Source: Pseudobutyrivibrio sp. (lineage in GTDB: Bacteria; Bacillota; Clostridia; Lachnospirales; Lachnospiraceae). Taken from it: a stretch of DNA of 64,000 nucleotides. Within the stretch, counting starts at the first letter, position 1, and every line of letters starts with the position of its first letter. The notes under the pieces are model-generated. The model was not told the DNA's origin. It ran no database searches and saw only the letters and a program-made list of their open reading frames with translations. The stretch covers positions 94,292 to 158,291 of the forward strand of contig JAFYYR010000001.1 in assembly GCA_017557435.1 (NCBI GenBank), read 5' to 3'. Of the stretch, positions 42,936 to 52,276 are shown one piece after another. Made by a program: the position numbers and the translations under genes.

Positions 42936-44273
42936 ATGGAAAGTTTTTACGAGGAGATTAACAACAAACATATTTTTACACCAACAGAAGATGTTGTAAT
43001 GACTAGGGGCAAAGGAATATATCTTTGGGACGAAAAAGGTAAAAGATATATTGATTGCGCAGCGGCTACATTTAATCTAAGTCTTGGATATAGCAACGAA
43101 GAGGTATTAGATGCAGTAAGAGAGCAGGCCGAAAAGATGGTGCACATAACATCTAGTTATATGTGTGAACCAGTTGCAAAGCTTGTTGATGAATTGGTTA
43201 AAGTGACACCAAAGGATTTGACAAAGATTCATCTAAAGGTATCTGGCGGTTCTACAGCCAATGAAGGTGCAATTAAGATGGCTAATTTCTACAACAAGAA
43301 GTCAGGTGTAATATCTATGTTTAGATCTCATGTGGGACAAACAATTTATACCATGAATGTTTCTGGCTTAGGATTTAGAAGGGAGCCATTTAGCAATTTA
43401 GGAAATGCAAATATTGTTCATGTTCCACCAGCATACTGTTATCGCTGCTTCTATAATTCTACAAAAGATAAATGCCAGATGATGTGTGCTACACGTATAG
43501 AGGAATTCATTAAATATGCAGCTAATGGAAATGTCTCAGCGCTGATTGTAGAACCAATAATGGGAAATGGAGACAATATCATTCCACCTAGAGAATATTT
43601 TGTAGAGTTAAGAAAGCTGGCAGATAAGTATGGTTTTGCATTAATTTTCGATGAAATCCAAACAGGAGTAGGACGTACAGGCAAGATGTTCGCTGCAGAT
43701 TATTTTGACGTTCAGCCTGATATTATGACAATTGCAAAGGGATTAGGTGGTACTGGATTCCAGATAGCAGCAATTGCTTGTAAGGAAGAGTATTCAAAAA
43801 TGGAAGGATTCTATCACTCATTTACATATGGTTCGAATTCTGTATCTGCAGCAGCAGGTGTGAAAACATTGGAAATTATCCAAAGAGATGGATTCTTAGA
43901 TAATGTAACAAATGTGGGTGAATACTTCGTACAGAGATTAAAAGCATCTCAGCAGAAGTATGACTTCATAGGAGAAGTAAGAGGCGTAGGCCTTATGATC
44001 GGCTTTGAAATTATAGATTCTAAGGGAGAAGAGAATCTTGAGTTAACAAAGAAAATAACAAAGATGGCATTTGAAAATGGCCTTATTCTAAGAACTTCTC
44101 GTTATGGTATCGGCAATGTAATAAAAATCAGACCAGCATTAACAATTACAAAGGCAGAGGCAAAAGAGGTATGCGACATCTTGGATGGTGTCTTCGACAT
44201 GGTACAAAGAGGAAGCATTAAGGCGGTAGAAAGCGCCATTAAGACAGATGCTTATGCTGAACCTTCTGCATAA
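42936..44273 (+). CDS. Class III PLP-dependent aminotransferase (GabT-like)
   Basis: 445 residues. Class III marks: KVSGGSTANEGAIKMA near residue 101, VEPIMGNGDNIIPP near 208, the PLP-contacting FDEIQTGVGRTGKMF near 238 and the PLP lysine in MTIAKGLGGTGFQIAA near 266. A cysteine group (CYRCF and, 9 residues on, C..MC near 168-184) recalls the iron-sulfur or zinc site of some GABA aminotransferases. It is the first gene of a five-gene block under a LytTR-type promoter. In known azasugar pathways a GabT-like enzyme aminates a ketose phosphate before a zinc dehydrogenase acts; the neighbour here is such a dehydrogenase. Substrate is inferred only. Confidence 0.9.
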   Translation: MESFYEEINNKHIFTPTEDVVMTRGKGIYLWDEKGKRYIDCAAATFNLSLGYSNEEVLDAVREQAEKMVHITSSYMCEPVAKLVDELVKVTPKDLTKIHLKVSGGSTANEGAIKMANFYNKKSGVISMFRSHVGQTIYTMNVSGLGFRREPFSNLGNANIVHVPPAYCYRCFYNSTKDKCQMMCATRIEEFIKYAANGNVSALIVEPIMGNGDNIIPPREYFVELRKLADKYGFALIFDEIQTGVGRTGKMFAADYFDVQPDIMTIAKGLGGTGFQIAAIACKEEYSKMEGFYHSFTYGSNSVSAAAGVKTLEIIQRDGFLDNVTNVGEYFVQRLKASQQKYDFIGEVRGVGLMIGFEIIDSKGEENLELTKKITKMAFENGLILRTSRYGIGNVIKIRPALTITKAEAKEVCDILDGVFDMVQRGSIKAVESAIKTDAYAEPSA

Positions 44274-44350
44274 AAATTATTAATAAACAAATGAAAAATG
44301 TATCTAATTAAATTTACTAATCAAATCAGACAAAATATGAGGAGACTAAT

Positions 44351-45379
44351 ATGAAAGCGTTAACAACAGATAAGAATCATAAATTAGTATGGACAGAAAT
44401 TGCGGAACCACAGGTGGTTGAAAGAACACAGGTTAAAGTGAAAATCTACGGTACCGGTGTGTGTGGTACAGATATAAATGTACTTAGAGGAAAAATGGTA
44501 GCTAAAGCTGGTATGGCATTAGGCCACGAGGCGGTTGGAACAGTTGTAGAAGTTGGCGAGAATGTTACAAATTATAAAGTTGGAGACAGAGTAGTAATTG
44601 ACCCAACACAGTTTTGCGGAAAATGTGATTATTGCCGTCAGGGATTGACTTGTTATTGTGACCATTTTGATGATTATCAATTAGGAATTGGATGTCATGG
44701 AACTTATACAAAGTATTATGTGGGCGAAGAGAAGTTTATGTATAAGATTCCAGATGGAATGAATTGGGAAACAGCTGCATTAGTTGAACCATTAGCTTGT
44801 GTATTAAATATTATCAAGCAGGCTAACATTCAACCTGAGGACAATGTATTAGTGTTAGGATCAGGAACTATTGGAAATCTGTGCCAGATGGTTTGCAAGA
44901 GAATTGCAAAAACAACTGTAGGTACAGAAATAAATACTTTTAGAAATGAATTTTCAAAGCAGTTTAATTCTGATGTTTATTATCCAAACGAGTTAACAAT
45001 GGAAAAAGTATTAGAGTTAACAAATGGAAAGAAATTTAATGTAATTATCGATGCTGTTGGTAATCAATTACATAATGCAGTAGATTTTGCTGCAAAGGGA
45101 GCTCGCCTTTTTGCTATCGGCTTCATGAACGATTACGAAATTACAATTAATACATTAGATTATTTGACAAAGGGAATTAGTCTTGTAGGAACTGGTGAAG
45201 AACATTTACAGATGGCTCCAGCAATGGATTATATTAGCAGTTTCAAAGATATCGATAAGTTAATTACTACAAAAATTCCTATTTCAGAGTATGAGCCAGC
45301 TGTCAATAACTTAATTGATGTAGAAAATTGTAAGCATATGAAAGTTATGCTCATTTCTGAGAATGATGAAAACCTATAA
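44351..45379 (+). CDS. Zinc-dependent medium-chain dehydrogenase (sorbitol/threonine dehydrogenase-like)
   Basis: 342 residues. Catalytic zinc: GTGVCGTDINVLRG near residue 35 and GHEAVGTVVEVGENV near 58. Structural zinc: four cysteines in FCGKCDYCRQGLTCYC near 84. NAD-binding motif: VLGSGTIGNLCQM near 171. This family oxidises polyols, amino alcohols or sugars; relatives include GutB1 of azasugar synthesis and 2-deoxy-scyllo-inosamine dehydrogenase. Follows the aminotransferase by 77 bp with no terminator between them. Confidence 0.9.
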   Translation: MKALTTDKNHKLVWTEIAEPQVVERTQVKVKIYGTGVCGTDINVLRGKMVAKAGMALGHEAVGTVVEVGENVTNYKVGDRVVIDPTQFCGKCDYCRQGLTCYCDHFDDYQLGIGCHGTYTKYYVGEEKFMYKIPDGMNWETAALVEPLACVLNIIKQANIQPEDNVLVLGSGTIGNLCQMVCKRIAKTTVGTEINTFRNEFSKQFNSDVYYPNELTMEKVLELTNGKKFNVIIDAVGNQLHNAVDFAAKGARLFAIGFMNDYEITINTLDYLTKGISLVGTGEEHLQMAPAMDYISSFKDIDKLITTKIPISEYEPAVNNLIDVENCKHMKVMLISENDENL

Positions 45380-45390
45380 GGAGAAAGCTA

Positions 45391-46734
45391 TTGAAAAAAA
45401 CAATAAGTGATAATAAATATTGGCCAATAATAATGCTGGCAGTTCCTGCAAGTATTGAGATGGTTTTTCAGCAAGTATTGGGACTGATTGATAATGTGTT
45501 TATAAGTCATATAAGCGACGAGAAGTTGGCAGCTGTTGGTCTATGTAACCAGATTTATTCATTGATACTGATTATAGTAGCAGCAATAGCTTCTGGAGTA
45601 GGAATTCTAATTGCACAAAACTATGGAAAAAAAGATTTTGAAACTATAAAAAAGATAATACATGATGTATTAAAGGTAGCAGTCCTTGGTGCTATAGGAT
45701 TGATAATCATTTTTAAAGTTTCAATTCGAAATATTGTCGTATTCATGGGTGCAGAAGATTTGGTCATTCAGTATGTAGAACAATATTGGAATATAGTTAT
45801 TTTTTCATTAATGTGCTCCGTAATTAATAGTATTTTGGGAAGCATTTTACGAGCAATGAATAACACAAAAACACCTTTGGTAGCAAACGGAGTTGGTTTA
45901 CTTACAAATACCTGCCTAAATTATATTTTAATATTTGTAGCAGGAATGGATATTAAAGGTGCGGCAATTGCAACAATCCTTTCACGACTATTAATACTTG
46001 TTTTATTTGTAATTCACTATAGAAGAATTGGATTACTGTCTGCTCAAAATATGTTGAGAAGCACAGATAGAAAACTTTTACAGAGTATTGCAATGATTAG
46101 TATTCCAATTTTTATAGGCGAGCTGGCATGGGCAATTGGAAGCTTTATGTACAACAGCTTTTACACAAGGATAGGAACATTTGCAATCGTTGCTTATCAA
46201 ATTGTTTTTAGTGTAGAAGAAATATTCATAATGTTCTCATTTGGATTTACAGTAGTAGGATTCTCACTTGTTGCACAGCACTTAGGAAAAAATGAAGTAG
46301 AAGAGGCGGTAGAAAAATCTAATTTAATCCTAAATGCAGGAAAGATATCAGCAATAGTTTTTGGAATTTTACTTGTGATATTTACATGGACTGTAGTACC
46401 TATGATGTACTCAGATACAAGTGCAACAACAGTTGCCGTAGCAAAGATAGCTTTATCTATTAATGCAGGAATACAAATAATAAAAATCATTAATTTTATA
46501 CTTGGTAATGGTGTATTAAAAAGTGGTGGTAAAACAAAAAATGTCATGTTGGTAGATACTATAGCAACATTTTTAGGATTATTATTTGCTTTTATACTTG
46601 CCTTCTATTTCAAGATGGGATTCTGGGGAGTCTTTGCTGGAAAAATAATAGAAGAGATTATCAGATATTGTTTAATGACTGCATTATTTAGATCAAGAAA
46701 ATGGATCCAGTCTATGGAGGAAGCTTACACATAG
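45391..46734 (+). CDS. MATE-family efflux transporter
   Basis: 447 residues with about twelve membrane segments in two halves. The N-terminal half shows AVPASIEMVFQQVLGLIDNVFISH near residue 10 (in pieces) and the family turn LGSILRAMNNTKTPLVANG near 152. Start is TTG 45391 after AAGGAGA. MATE proteins export cationic or amphipathic small molecules using Na+ or H+. Within this block it is the likely exporter of the product made by the aminotransferase and dehydrogenase. 11 bp separate it from the dehydrogenase. Confidence 0.9.
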   Translation: MKKTISDNKYWPIIMLAVPASIEMVFQQVLGLIDNVFISHISDEKLAAVGLCNQIYSLILIIVAAIASGVGILIAQNYGKKDFETIKKIIHDVLKVAVLGAIGLIIIFKVSIRNIVVFMGAEDLVIQYVEQYWNIVIFSLMCSVINSILGSILRAMNNTKTPLVANGVGLLTNTCLNYILIFVAGMDIKGAAIATILSRLLILVLFVIHYRRIGLLSAQNMLRSTDRKLLQSIAMISIPIFIGELAWAIGSFMYNSFYTRIGTFAIVAYQIVFSVEEIFIMFSFGFTVVGFSLVAQHLGKNEVEEAVEKSNLILNAGKISAIVFGILLVIFTWTVVPMMYSDTSATTVAVAKIALSINAGIQIIKIINFILGNGVLKSGGKTKNVMLVDTIATFLGLLFAFILAFYFKMGFWGVFAGKIIEEIIRYCLMTALFRSRKWIQSMEEAYT

Positions 46735-46773
46735 AAATGGAGAAGGAAAAAATATTTAGGGGGTAAAATATGG

Positions 46774-48717
46774 ATGAAGAATGATAACAAATTATTGATG
46801 TGCGCGGATTATCCATATTATAGAGATTCAGTTGATGATTGGCATGACAAGTTAGAGAAGCTAAAACAATTAAAAATTAATGTTGTTACATGCTATATAC
46901 CATGGAGACATCATTTGGTGAATTTAGAATCTAATAAATACGATTTTAAAGGAAATGATAAGCCAAACACAAATCTGATTCGGTTTATAGAAGAATGTGA
47001 AAAATGCGGATTGAACATGATTATTAAACCGGGACCTTTTATACATGCTGAAGTGAATTACGGTGGCTTACCAGATGAATTAAATAATATTGATTATGAG
47101 AAAAAAGAATCTCTAACTGGTGAGTTATGTAAGTACGAGAGAAAAAAAGGATGCTATTATATACCATCCTCATTTTCAAAAAAATTTATAAGTTCAGCAG
47201 AGAAATGGTACGAGGCTGTAATCAATGCAGTGAGTCCCTATTTTTATCCTAAGGGATGTATTGTTGGTATTCAGTTAATGAATGAAGGAATATTTTCTGA
47301 TGCAAATAGTTTAATAAAGGATTGGGATTATTCTAAGAGTGCAGTAGATGGATTTTCGAATTACTTGAAGAATAAATATAAAACAATCAAATATTTAAAT
47401 AGTTGCTTATCAACAAATTACAAAGATTTTAATAACGTGACGAATGAAAAGAAATCTTTAGTATCTGAAAGTATTCGAAAAGAATGGATTGATTATCAAT
47501 ATAAAAGCTTATATGAAACCTACAAGAGATTTCAAAAGAAATGCTTAGGCGCTGTTCCAGTAATAGCTAACTATAATTTCCCATTGAATTCCCCAGAAGG
47601 AGTGTCTACATGGATATCTAAAGTAAGGCCAGAATATGGTGCAAACATAATGTATGGATTTACTTCATGGGGTGGAAATATTGTAGAAGATAAGGAAAAA
47701 TTTTATACATATCTACTTGTTGCAAAAAGAGAAAAGGGCATTCATATGGAATGCAATTGGGGATTCTCAAAATTGTATGAAAAAGAGTATGAGTCTTCTA
47801 TTGTTCCATTCTATGAAGCCGCATTGTCTATTGCCAATGGAGCAAAGGGATACAATATTTATACTGGTGCAGCAACATCAAAATGGGATGAAAATCTAGA
47901 CAATATTTACGATAGACCATACCCGGACTGCAGTCCAATTGATAGTCAGGGTAAGTACAATGAAAAAAAGAGTAATACTATCTATAATTTCAATTCATAT
48001 TTGGAAAAATATGGAGATGAAATAATTGGTAGTGTTCGTAAGAATGAGTGCGCTTATCTAATCAGCCCGCAGGATTATTATGATGGATGTTTAGATGCCT
48101 CTGAGGATAATATTGCGCTAGATACACTTTATTGGTTTCAGCATAATATGAGAGCTTATAGCTATGACTATGATTTGATAAGTACAGATAACTTTGAAAA
48201 AAGAGAGTCTATTAGCTATAAAGTCATCTTTATGGCAGAAGAAATTAATTTATCGAAGGAAGTAAAAGAGAAATTAGATGATTTCCAAAGTAATGGTGGA
48301 AAAATCGTTTATCTTAACTCAAGTATAAATTATGATATTAATCATTACTCAAATGGGTTTACAAAATTGATTAAAGATATAGATGTATCTTTTGATGTGT
48401 ATAGTAATGATTATGAAACTCAAGTATGGGGAATCCATAACGATGACAAATTAACAAAGCACATTTTCATTTTCTCTAGATCAAATGAAGAAAAAGAACA
48501 TAGTGTAAAGATTAAAAATGACGGAGTTGTAAATGAGCTAAAGGTATTATTACCACAAGAATCTGCGGCTATAGTTAGGCTTGTAAACAATGAGGTCAAA
48601 GGCTTTTTCATAAAAGGTGAAAATGATTTGGCACAAAAAATGATAAAGCCAAAGCTTTCATATGGGGATTATGTTTTTGAATCAAATGAATATGGAGATG
48701 TACTAAATTTAGCATAG
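46774..48717 (+). CDS. GH35-like glycoside hydrolase (clan A TIM barrel)
   Basis: 647 residues. The barrel start YYRDSVDDWHDKLEKLKQLK and VVTCYIPWRHH, then IIKPGPFIHAEVNYGGLP near residue 87, match GH35 beta-galactosidases (RPGPYICAEWxxGGLP). The acid/base is probably Glu of IQLMNEG near 169; the nucleophile is likely Glu of HMECNWGF near 326. The C-terminal 200 residues resemble the glutamine-amidotransferase-like and beta-sandwich parts of GH42/GH35 proteins. No signal peptide, so it acts in the cytoplasm. In this block it may trim a glycosylated intermediate or protect the producer. Start set by AGGGGG. Confidence 0.8.
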   Translation: MKNDNKLLMCADYPYYRDSVDDWHDKLEKLKQLKINVVTCYIPWRHHLVNLESNKYDFKGNDKPNTNLIRFIEECEKCGLNMIIKPGPFIHAEVNYGGLPDELNNIDYEKKESLTGELCKYERKKGCYYIPSSFSKKFISSAEKWYEAVINAVSPYFYPKGCIVGIQLMNEGIFSDANSLIKDWDYSKSAVDGFSNYLKNKYKTIKYLNSCLSTNYKDFNNVTNEKKSLVSESIRKEWIDYQYKSLYETYKRFQKKCLGAVPVIANYNFPLNSPEGVSTWISKVRPEYGANIMYGFTSWGGNIVEDKEKFYTYLLVAKREKGIHMECNWGFSKLYEKEYESSIVPFYEAALSIANGAKGYNIYTGAATSKWDENLDNIYDRPYPDCSPIDSQGKYNEKKSNTIYNFNSYLEKYGDEIIGSVRKNECAYLISPQDYYDGCLDASEDNIALDTLYWFQHNMRAYSYDYDLISTDNFEKRESISYKVIFMAEEINLSKEVKEKLDDFQSNGGKIVYLNSSINYDINHYSNGFTKLIKDIDVSFDVYSNDYETQVWGIHNDDKLTKHIFIFSRSNEEKEHSVKIKNDGVVNELKVLLPQESAAIVRLVNNEVKGFFIKGENDLAQKMIKPKLSYGDYVFESNEYGDVLNLA

Positions 48718-48728
48718 GAGAAAGAAAA

Positions 48729-49730
48729 ATGTATAAAGACTATAAAAACGGAACCGCAACATTTGTGATACCACATTGGAGAACTGATAATGATCTTAGT
48801 AGAAAGCATTTAGATGAGACAATTCAGGGTATCATGAATCAGACAGATGATAACTGGAATATTGTATTAGTTGATGATGATTCACCTTGTAAAGAGGCAA
48901 AGGATTATCTTGAAACAATCAAAGCACTTAACCCTGAGAAAATCCATGTTATTTATTGTGAGGAAAATAAAGGACCAGGGCATGCAAGAAATTGTGGAGT
49001 TGAATATGCATATAAAAACGGCTCTCCAATTGTTTTGTTTAATGACGCAGATGATATTTCCAACCCTAAAAGATTGGAAAATGTAAGGAAAAAGTTCATC
49101 GAAAACAAAGATGTAAATGTTGTATATTCAACATTTAAGGTTATTGATGAGAATAGCAATCTTGTTGAGGAAAGCAAATTATCACCAGCAATTTATGAAA
49201 CATTAGAAGGACATACAAGAGATATTGTACAAGGTGAAAATGCCTGGATTGCAATTGCAACAGACAAAAATTATACAAATTTAACATCAGCTACAGCTGT
49301 TAGAACAGATTTAGCATATATGGAACCATTTCCGCTTGTAAAAGCTTCAGAGGATGCAAATACATGGTTACGATATGCGGCACATAAGGGTCAATTCATT
49401 TATGATGCAACTATTCCAAGCTTATATAGAATACCTCAGAATACAGAGTGTTCAACTCGTGCACGTTTAAATAATTTCTATGAAGTTAAAGCAAATGTTG
49501 ATAGCGATGGATTTTTTAAGGCCATGGAAATAGCGTTAGAGAATAATAATATCGATTATTCTCAGTGCGATTCTCTAAAGGTTAAGTTCTATGTAAAACT
49601 TGCTGAAAGCTTATTAAATGGAAAACAAAAAGAATTGGCGCAGAGACAAATTGACAAGGCAATGCTTATTTCAAGAGATGAAACAAGTGAGCTTTTGGGA
49701 CAAAAAGAAGAGTTAAAGGTATTGTGCTAA
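48729..49730 (+). CDS. Family 2 glycosyltransferase
   Basis: 333 residues. GT-A fold: FVIPHWRTDN near residue 10, NIVLVDDDSPCKEA near 44, NKGPGHARNCGVEYA near 81 and the metal-binding DXD-like FNDADDISNP near 101. It has no membrane segment, so it acts in the cytoplasm on a soluble or peripheral acceptor. The donor and acceptor are not known. AGGAGAAAG precedes ATG, 11 bp after the hydrolase. It is the last gene of the block; a strong terminator follows. Confidence 0.88.
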   Translation: MYKDYKNGTATFVIPHWRTDNDLSRKHLDETIQGIMNQTDDNWNIVLVDDDSPCKEAKDYLETIKALNPEKIHVIYCEENKGPGHARNCGVEYAYKNGSPIVLFNDADDISNPKRLENVRKKFIENKDVNVVYSTFKVIDENSNLVEESKLSPAIYETLEGHTRDIVQGENAWIAIATDKNYTNLTSATAVRTDLAYMEPFPLVKASEDANTWLRYAAHKGQFIYDATIPSLYRIPQNTECSTRARLNNFYEVKANVDSDGFFKAMEIALENNNIDYSQCDSLKVKFYVKLAESLLNGKQKELAQRQIDKAMLISRDETSELLGQKEELKVLC

Positions 49731-49738
49731 TTAAAAAT

Positions 49739-49771
49739 ATAGCCCATAGATTTATTTCTATGGGCTATTTG
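49739..49771 (+). terminator. Terminator ending the aminotransferase-to-glycosyltransferase block
   Basis: ATAGCCCATAGA (49739-49750) pairs perfectly over 12 bp with TCTATGGGCTAT (49757-49768), followed by TTT. The T run is short. Confidence 0.85.
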
Positions 49772-49818
49772 TGATGTATTATTAGTGTAGAATAAAGATT
49801 GCTTGCAAAGGGAAAAAT

Positions 49819-50694
49819 ATGGGAAAAATAGATTTACATATGCATACAAAATATAGTGATGATGGAGAGTTTACACCAAAGGAGATAATTGATAAATGTA
49901 TAGACTCTGGATTAAAAATGATGGCATTTGCTGATCATAATTCTGTTAAAGGAATTGAGGAAGGAAAAAAATATGCAGAGAAAAATGGAATTAAATTTAT
50001 CAATGCCACAGAGATAGATTGTAAAATTGGAAATATAAATTTACATGTTTTAGGTTATAATCTTAATAAAAATCTTGATGCTATAGATGAATATGAACAA
50101 AGTATTATTTCTCAAGAAATTGAACTTTCAAAGAAGAGAATAGATGCCATTAAAAGTGTAGGGATTGAAATTGATGAAAATGAAGTGTATAAGCTTTCAT
50201 CAAATGGCGCAGTGACAGGAGAGATGATTGCCGAAGTTGCTCTGGCTAACAAAAATAATCATGGTATTTTGAAGGAATATTTAGATGGAGGCAGTCGCAG
50301 TGATAATCCCTATGTAAATTTCTATTGGGATTATTTTGGAAATGGCGAGTTTTCAAATTTAAAACCTGTTTATATGGATTTAGAAAAGACAGTTGATATG
50401 ATAGTAGAGGCAGGAGGTATACCAGTTCTTGCTCATCCAGGTCAAAATATTTCTGAGGATGAAGAAGTCCTGAAAAAAATAATAGATACAGGAGTAAAAG
50501 GAATAGAAGTCTTTAGTAGTTACCATACTAAAGAACAAGTGGATTTTTATCACAGTTTTGCAAAAGACAACAATTTGCTTGAAACAATAGGAAGCGATTT
50601 TCATGGTAAAACAAAGCCTAGTATTCATTTGGGACAGAGTATGGCTGATGAAGATGTAGAAAATAGACTTTTGGAATTTTTTGGAGACGTATAA
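49819..50694 (+). CDS. PHP-domain phosphoesterase
   Basis: 291 residues. PHP metal motifs in order: DLHMHTKYSDDGEFTP near residue 4, FADHNSVKGIEEG near 38, NATEIDC near 62, VLAHPGQN near 203 and GSDFHG near 260. Relatives include 3',5'-nucleoside bisphosphate phosphatase and histidinol phosphatase; a divalent-metal phosphoesterase is safe, the substrate is not. A phosphatase near the aminotransferase/dehydrogenase pair could matter for sugar-phosphate removal, but a terminator lies between. Next gene begins four bases after its stop codon. Confidence 0.88.
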   Translation: MGKIDLHMHTKYSDDGEFTPKEIIDKCIDSGLKMMAFADHNSVKGIEEGKKYAEKNGIKFINATEIDCKIGNINLHVLGYNLNKNLDAIDEYEQSIISQEIELSKKRIDAIKSVGIEIDENEVYKLSSNGAVTGEMIAEVALANKNNHGILKEYLDGGSRSDNPYVNFYWDYFGNGEFSNLKPVYMDLEKTVDMIVEAGGIPVLAHPGQNISEDEEVLKKIIDTGVKGIEVFSSYHTKEQVDFYHSFAKDNNLLETIGSDFHGKTKPSIHLGQSMADEDVENRLLEFFGDV

Positions 50695-50698
50695 TTAT

Positions 50699-51298
50699 AT
50701 GCTAGAAACAATAAAGAAAAAGCTAACAGATGGTAAGACAGTTATTGTTGGAATTGATGGATTAGGTGGAGCAGGAAAAAGTTCAATTTCAGAAGACATA
50801 TATGAGAAGTTATCAGGAGAAAATATTCCTATAGAAGTTTTTCATATAGATGATTTTATTCATCCAAAGAATATTAGATACAATGATAACTATGCTGAGT
50901 GGGAATGCTACTATAATTTGCAGTGGCGCTATGACTATCTACTGGATAGTGTTATAAATCCAATAAAGCAAAATGGAAAATTCAATGGCCTTATCGAATT
51001 ATATGATAAAGACGAGGACAAGTATGAGAAAAAGCCAGTTGATATCAAGGAAGGCAGTGTAGTTTTAGTCGAAGGAATTTTTCTCCAAAGAGAAGAATTG
51101 TCTCAGGTGTTTGACTATATGATTTATATTGATGTTCCAGAAGCTGAGAGATTAAAGAGAGTTTTAAAGCGAGACGGATACATTGGAACAGCTGATGATA
51201 TACGGGAGAAATATGAGAATCGATATTTCCCTGCTGAGAGATATTACGAAAGTAAATATTCGCCAAGTAAATTAGCTGACTATGTTATAAAGGGGTAA
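50699..51298 (+). CDS. Uridine kinase-like P-loop protein
   Basis: 199 residues from ATG 50699, with GGAGA 11 bases upstream; TTG 50681 in frame is less likely. Walker A is GIDGLGGAGKSSISEDIY near residue 17. VFHIDDFIHP near 47 matches the uridine kinase/phosphoribulokinase substrate-binding strand, VLVEGIFLQREEL near 116 the second acidic strand, and RLKRVLKRDG near 145 the lid. It should phosphorylate a nucleoside or small sugar. Forms a three-gene unit with the PHP protein and the HAD hydrolase. Confidence 0.85.
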   Translation: MLETIKKKLTDGKTVIVGIDGLGGAGKSSISEDIYEKLSGENIPIEVFHIDDFIHPKNIRYNDNYAEWECYYNLQWRYDYLLDSVINPIKQNGKFNGLIELYDKDEDKYEKKPVDIKEGSVVLVEGIFLQREELSQVFDYMIYIDVPEAERLKRVLKRDGYIGTADDIREKYENRYFPAERYYESKYSPSKLADYVIKG

Positions 51299-51301
51299 TA
51301 G

Positions 51302-51934
51302 ATGGACGTAAAGTGGTTGTTTTTTGATATCGGAAATACGATATATGATGAGACTGAAGCAGATAAGGATAGAGTAAAGACCTTATTGAGCAATGAGGAT
51401 TATGATGTTACTGCGGATATTTTTTATGAGGATATGATAAAAGCAGCGGCAGCATACGCTAAATCCCCTTTTGCTGCTGTAAGAAATAAATATGGCATAG
51501 AAGAGACAATACCATATTACGCAGACAAAGAAAAAGTATATCCAGATGTTGTTTCAACACTAGAAAGACTTAGCTTAAAGTATAACATCGGAGTGATTGC
51601 CAATCAGCCAAGTGAAACCCAGAGTAGATTAGAAAAAGATGGCTTGGATAGATTTTTTGACATCTGTTTACTTTCTGAAACTGAAGGCTTAGAGAAGCCA
51701 GATAGAAAAATTTTCCTAAGAGCGCTTGAACAAGCAGATTGTAGACCTGAAGATGCTGTCATGATAGGTGATAGATTAGACAATGATATTTTTCCAGCAA
51801 AGGAAATTGGATTTAAAACTATATGGCTACGGCAAGGGATAAGCTGCGAGCAAGAACCTATTAACAATAATTATGTTCCTGACTGTGAAGTAAGTTGCTT
51901 TAAGGAATTACTTGAGATTTTAGATAATGAATAG
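51302..51934 (+). CDS. HAD-superfamily hydrolase
   Basis: 210 residues. Motif I is FFDIGNTIYDE near residue 7: the nucleophile Asp is present but the second Asp of DxD is Gly, as in haloacid-dehalogenase-like members. Motif II is VIANQPSE near 98, motif III Lys in LEKPDRKIF near 131 and motif IV MIGDRLDNDIFPA near 153. A four-helix cap lies between motifs I and II. The missing acid/base may mean slow or altered phosphatase activity. It starts three bases after the kinase gene. Confidence 0.88.
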   Translation: MDVKWLFFDIGNTIYDETEADKDRVKTLLSNEDYDVTADIFYEDMIKAAAAYAKSPFAAVRNKYGIEETIPYYADKEKVYPDVVSTLERLSLKYNIGVIANQPSETQSRLEKDGLDRFFDICLLSETEGLEKPDRKIFLRALEQADCRPEDAVMIGDRLDNDIFPAKEIGFKTIWLRQGISCEQEPINNNYVPDCEVSCFKELLEILDNE

Positions 51935-51952
51935 GCTTTATAATTGCTAAAA

Positions 51953-51982
51953 AAAAGAGTATCGCAAATGCGATACTCTTTT
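51953..51982. terminator. Bidirectional terminator
   Basis: AAAAGAGTATCGC (51953-51965) pairs over 13 bp with GCGATACTCTTTT (51970-51982). It lies between the convergent HAD and DUF1858 genes and has A and T tracts suitable for both directions. Confidence 0.92.
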
Positions 51983-51992
51983 GTCTTACTTA

Positions 51993-52199
51993 TTAAGCCT
52001 TTGAATCAAGGAATGTGTTGATTTCTTCGATGAGGTCATCAGCGTCGATACCGTGTACCATAGCTGCCTCCTCGATTGTCTCCATCTGAGAAGATGGGCA
52101 TCCAAGGCAGTGCATACCGATATTAAGTAAGATAGGAGCTACGTCAGCATCAATCTGAAGAAGCTCGCCGATCATAGTTGACTTAGAAACTCTTGCCAT
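51993..52199 (-). CDS. DUF1858 (hybrid-cluster-protein-associated redox disulfide) protein
   Basis: 68 residues, the size of a single DUF1858 domain. The redox pair is in [18 protein letters not shown] near residue 29 (C-x-x-C). These small helical proteins occur beside hybrid cluster proteins and anaerobic redox enzymes; they probably cycle a disulfide. Own promoter upstream; the ferredoxin gene is divergent. GAAAGGAAGGA precedes ATG. Confidence 0.9.
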   Translation of the reverse strand: MARVSKSTMIGELLQIDADVAPILLNIGMHCLGCPSSQMETIEEAAMVHGIDADDLIEEINTFLDSKA

Positions 52200-52237
52200 T
52201 ATATGTTCCTTCCTTTCTTTTTATCTCCTAGTTTCAG

Positions 52238-52266
52238 ATAATAACATGGTTCAAAACATTTATCAA
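52238..52266 (-). promoter_or_regulatory. Promoter of the DUF1858 gene
   Basis: On the minus strand TTGATA (52261-52266), a 17-bp spacer and TATTAT (52238-52243). Confidence 0.75.
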
Positions 52267-52276
52267 CGGCATATAT

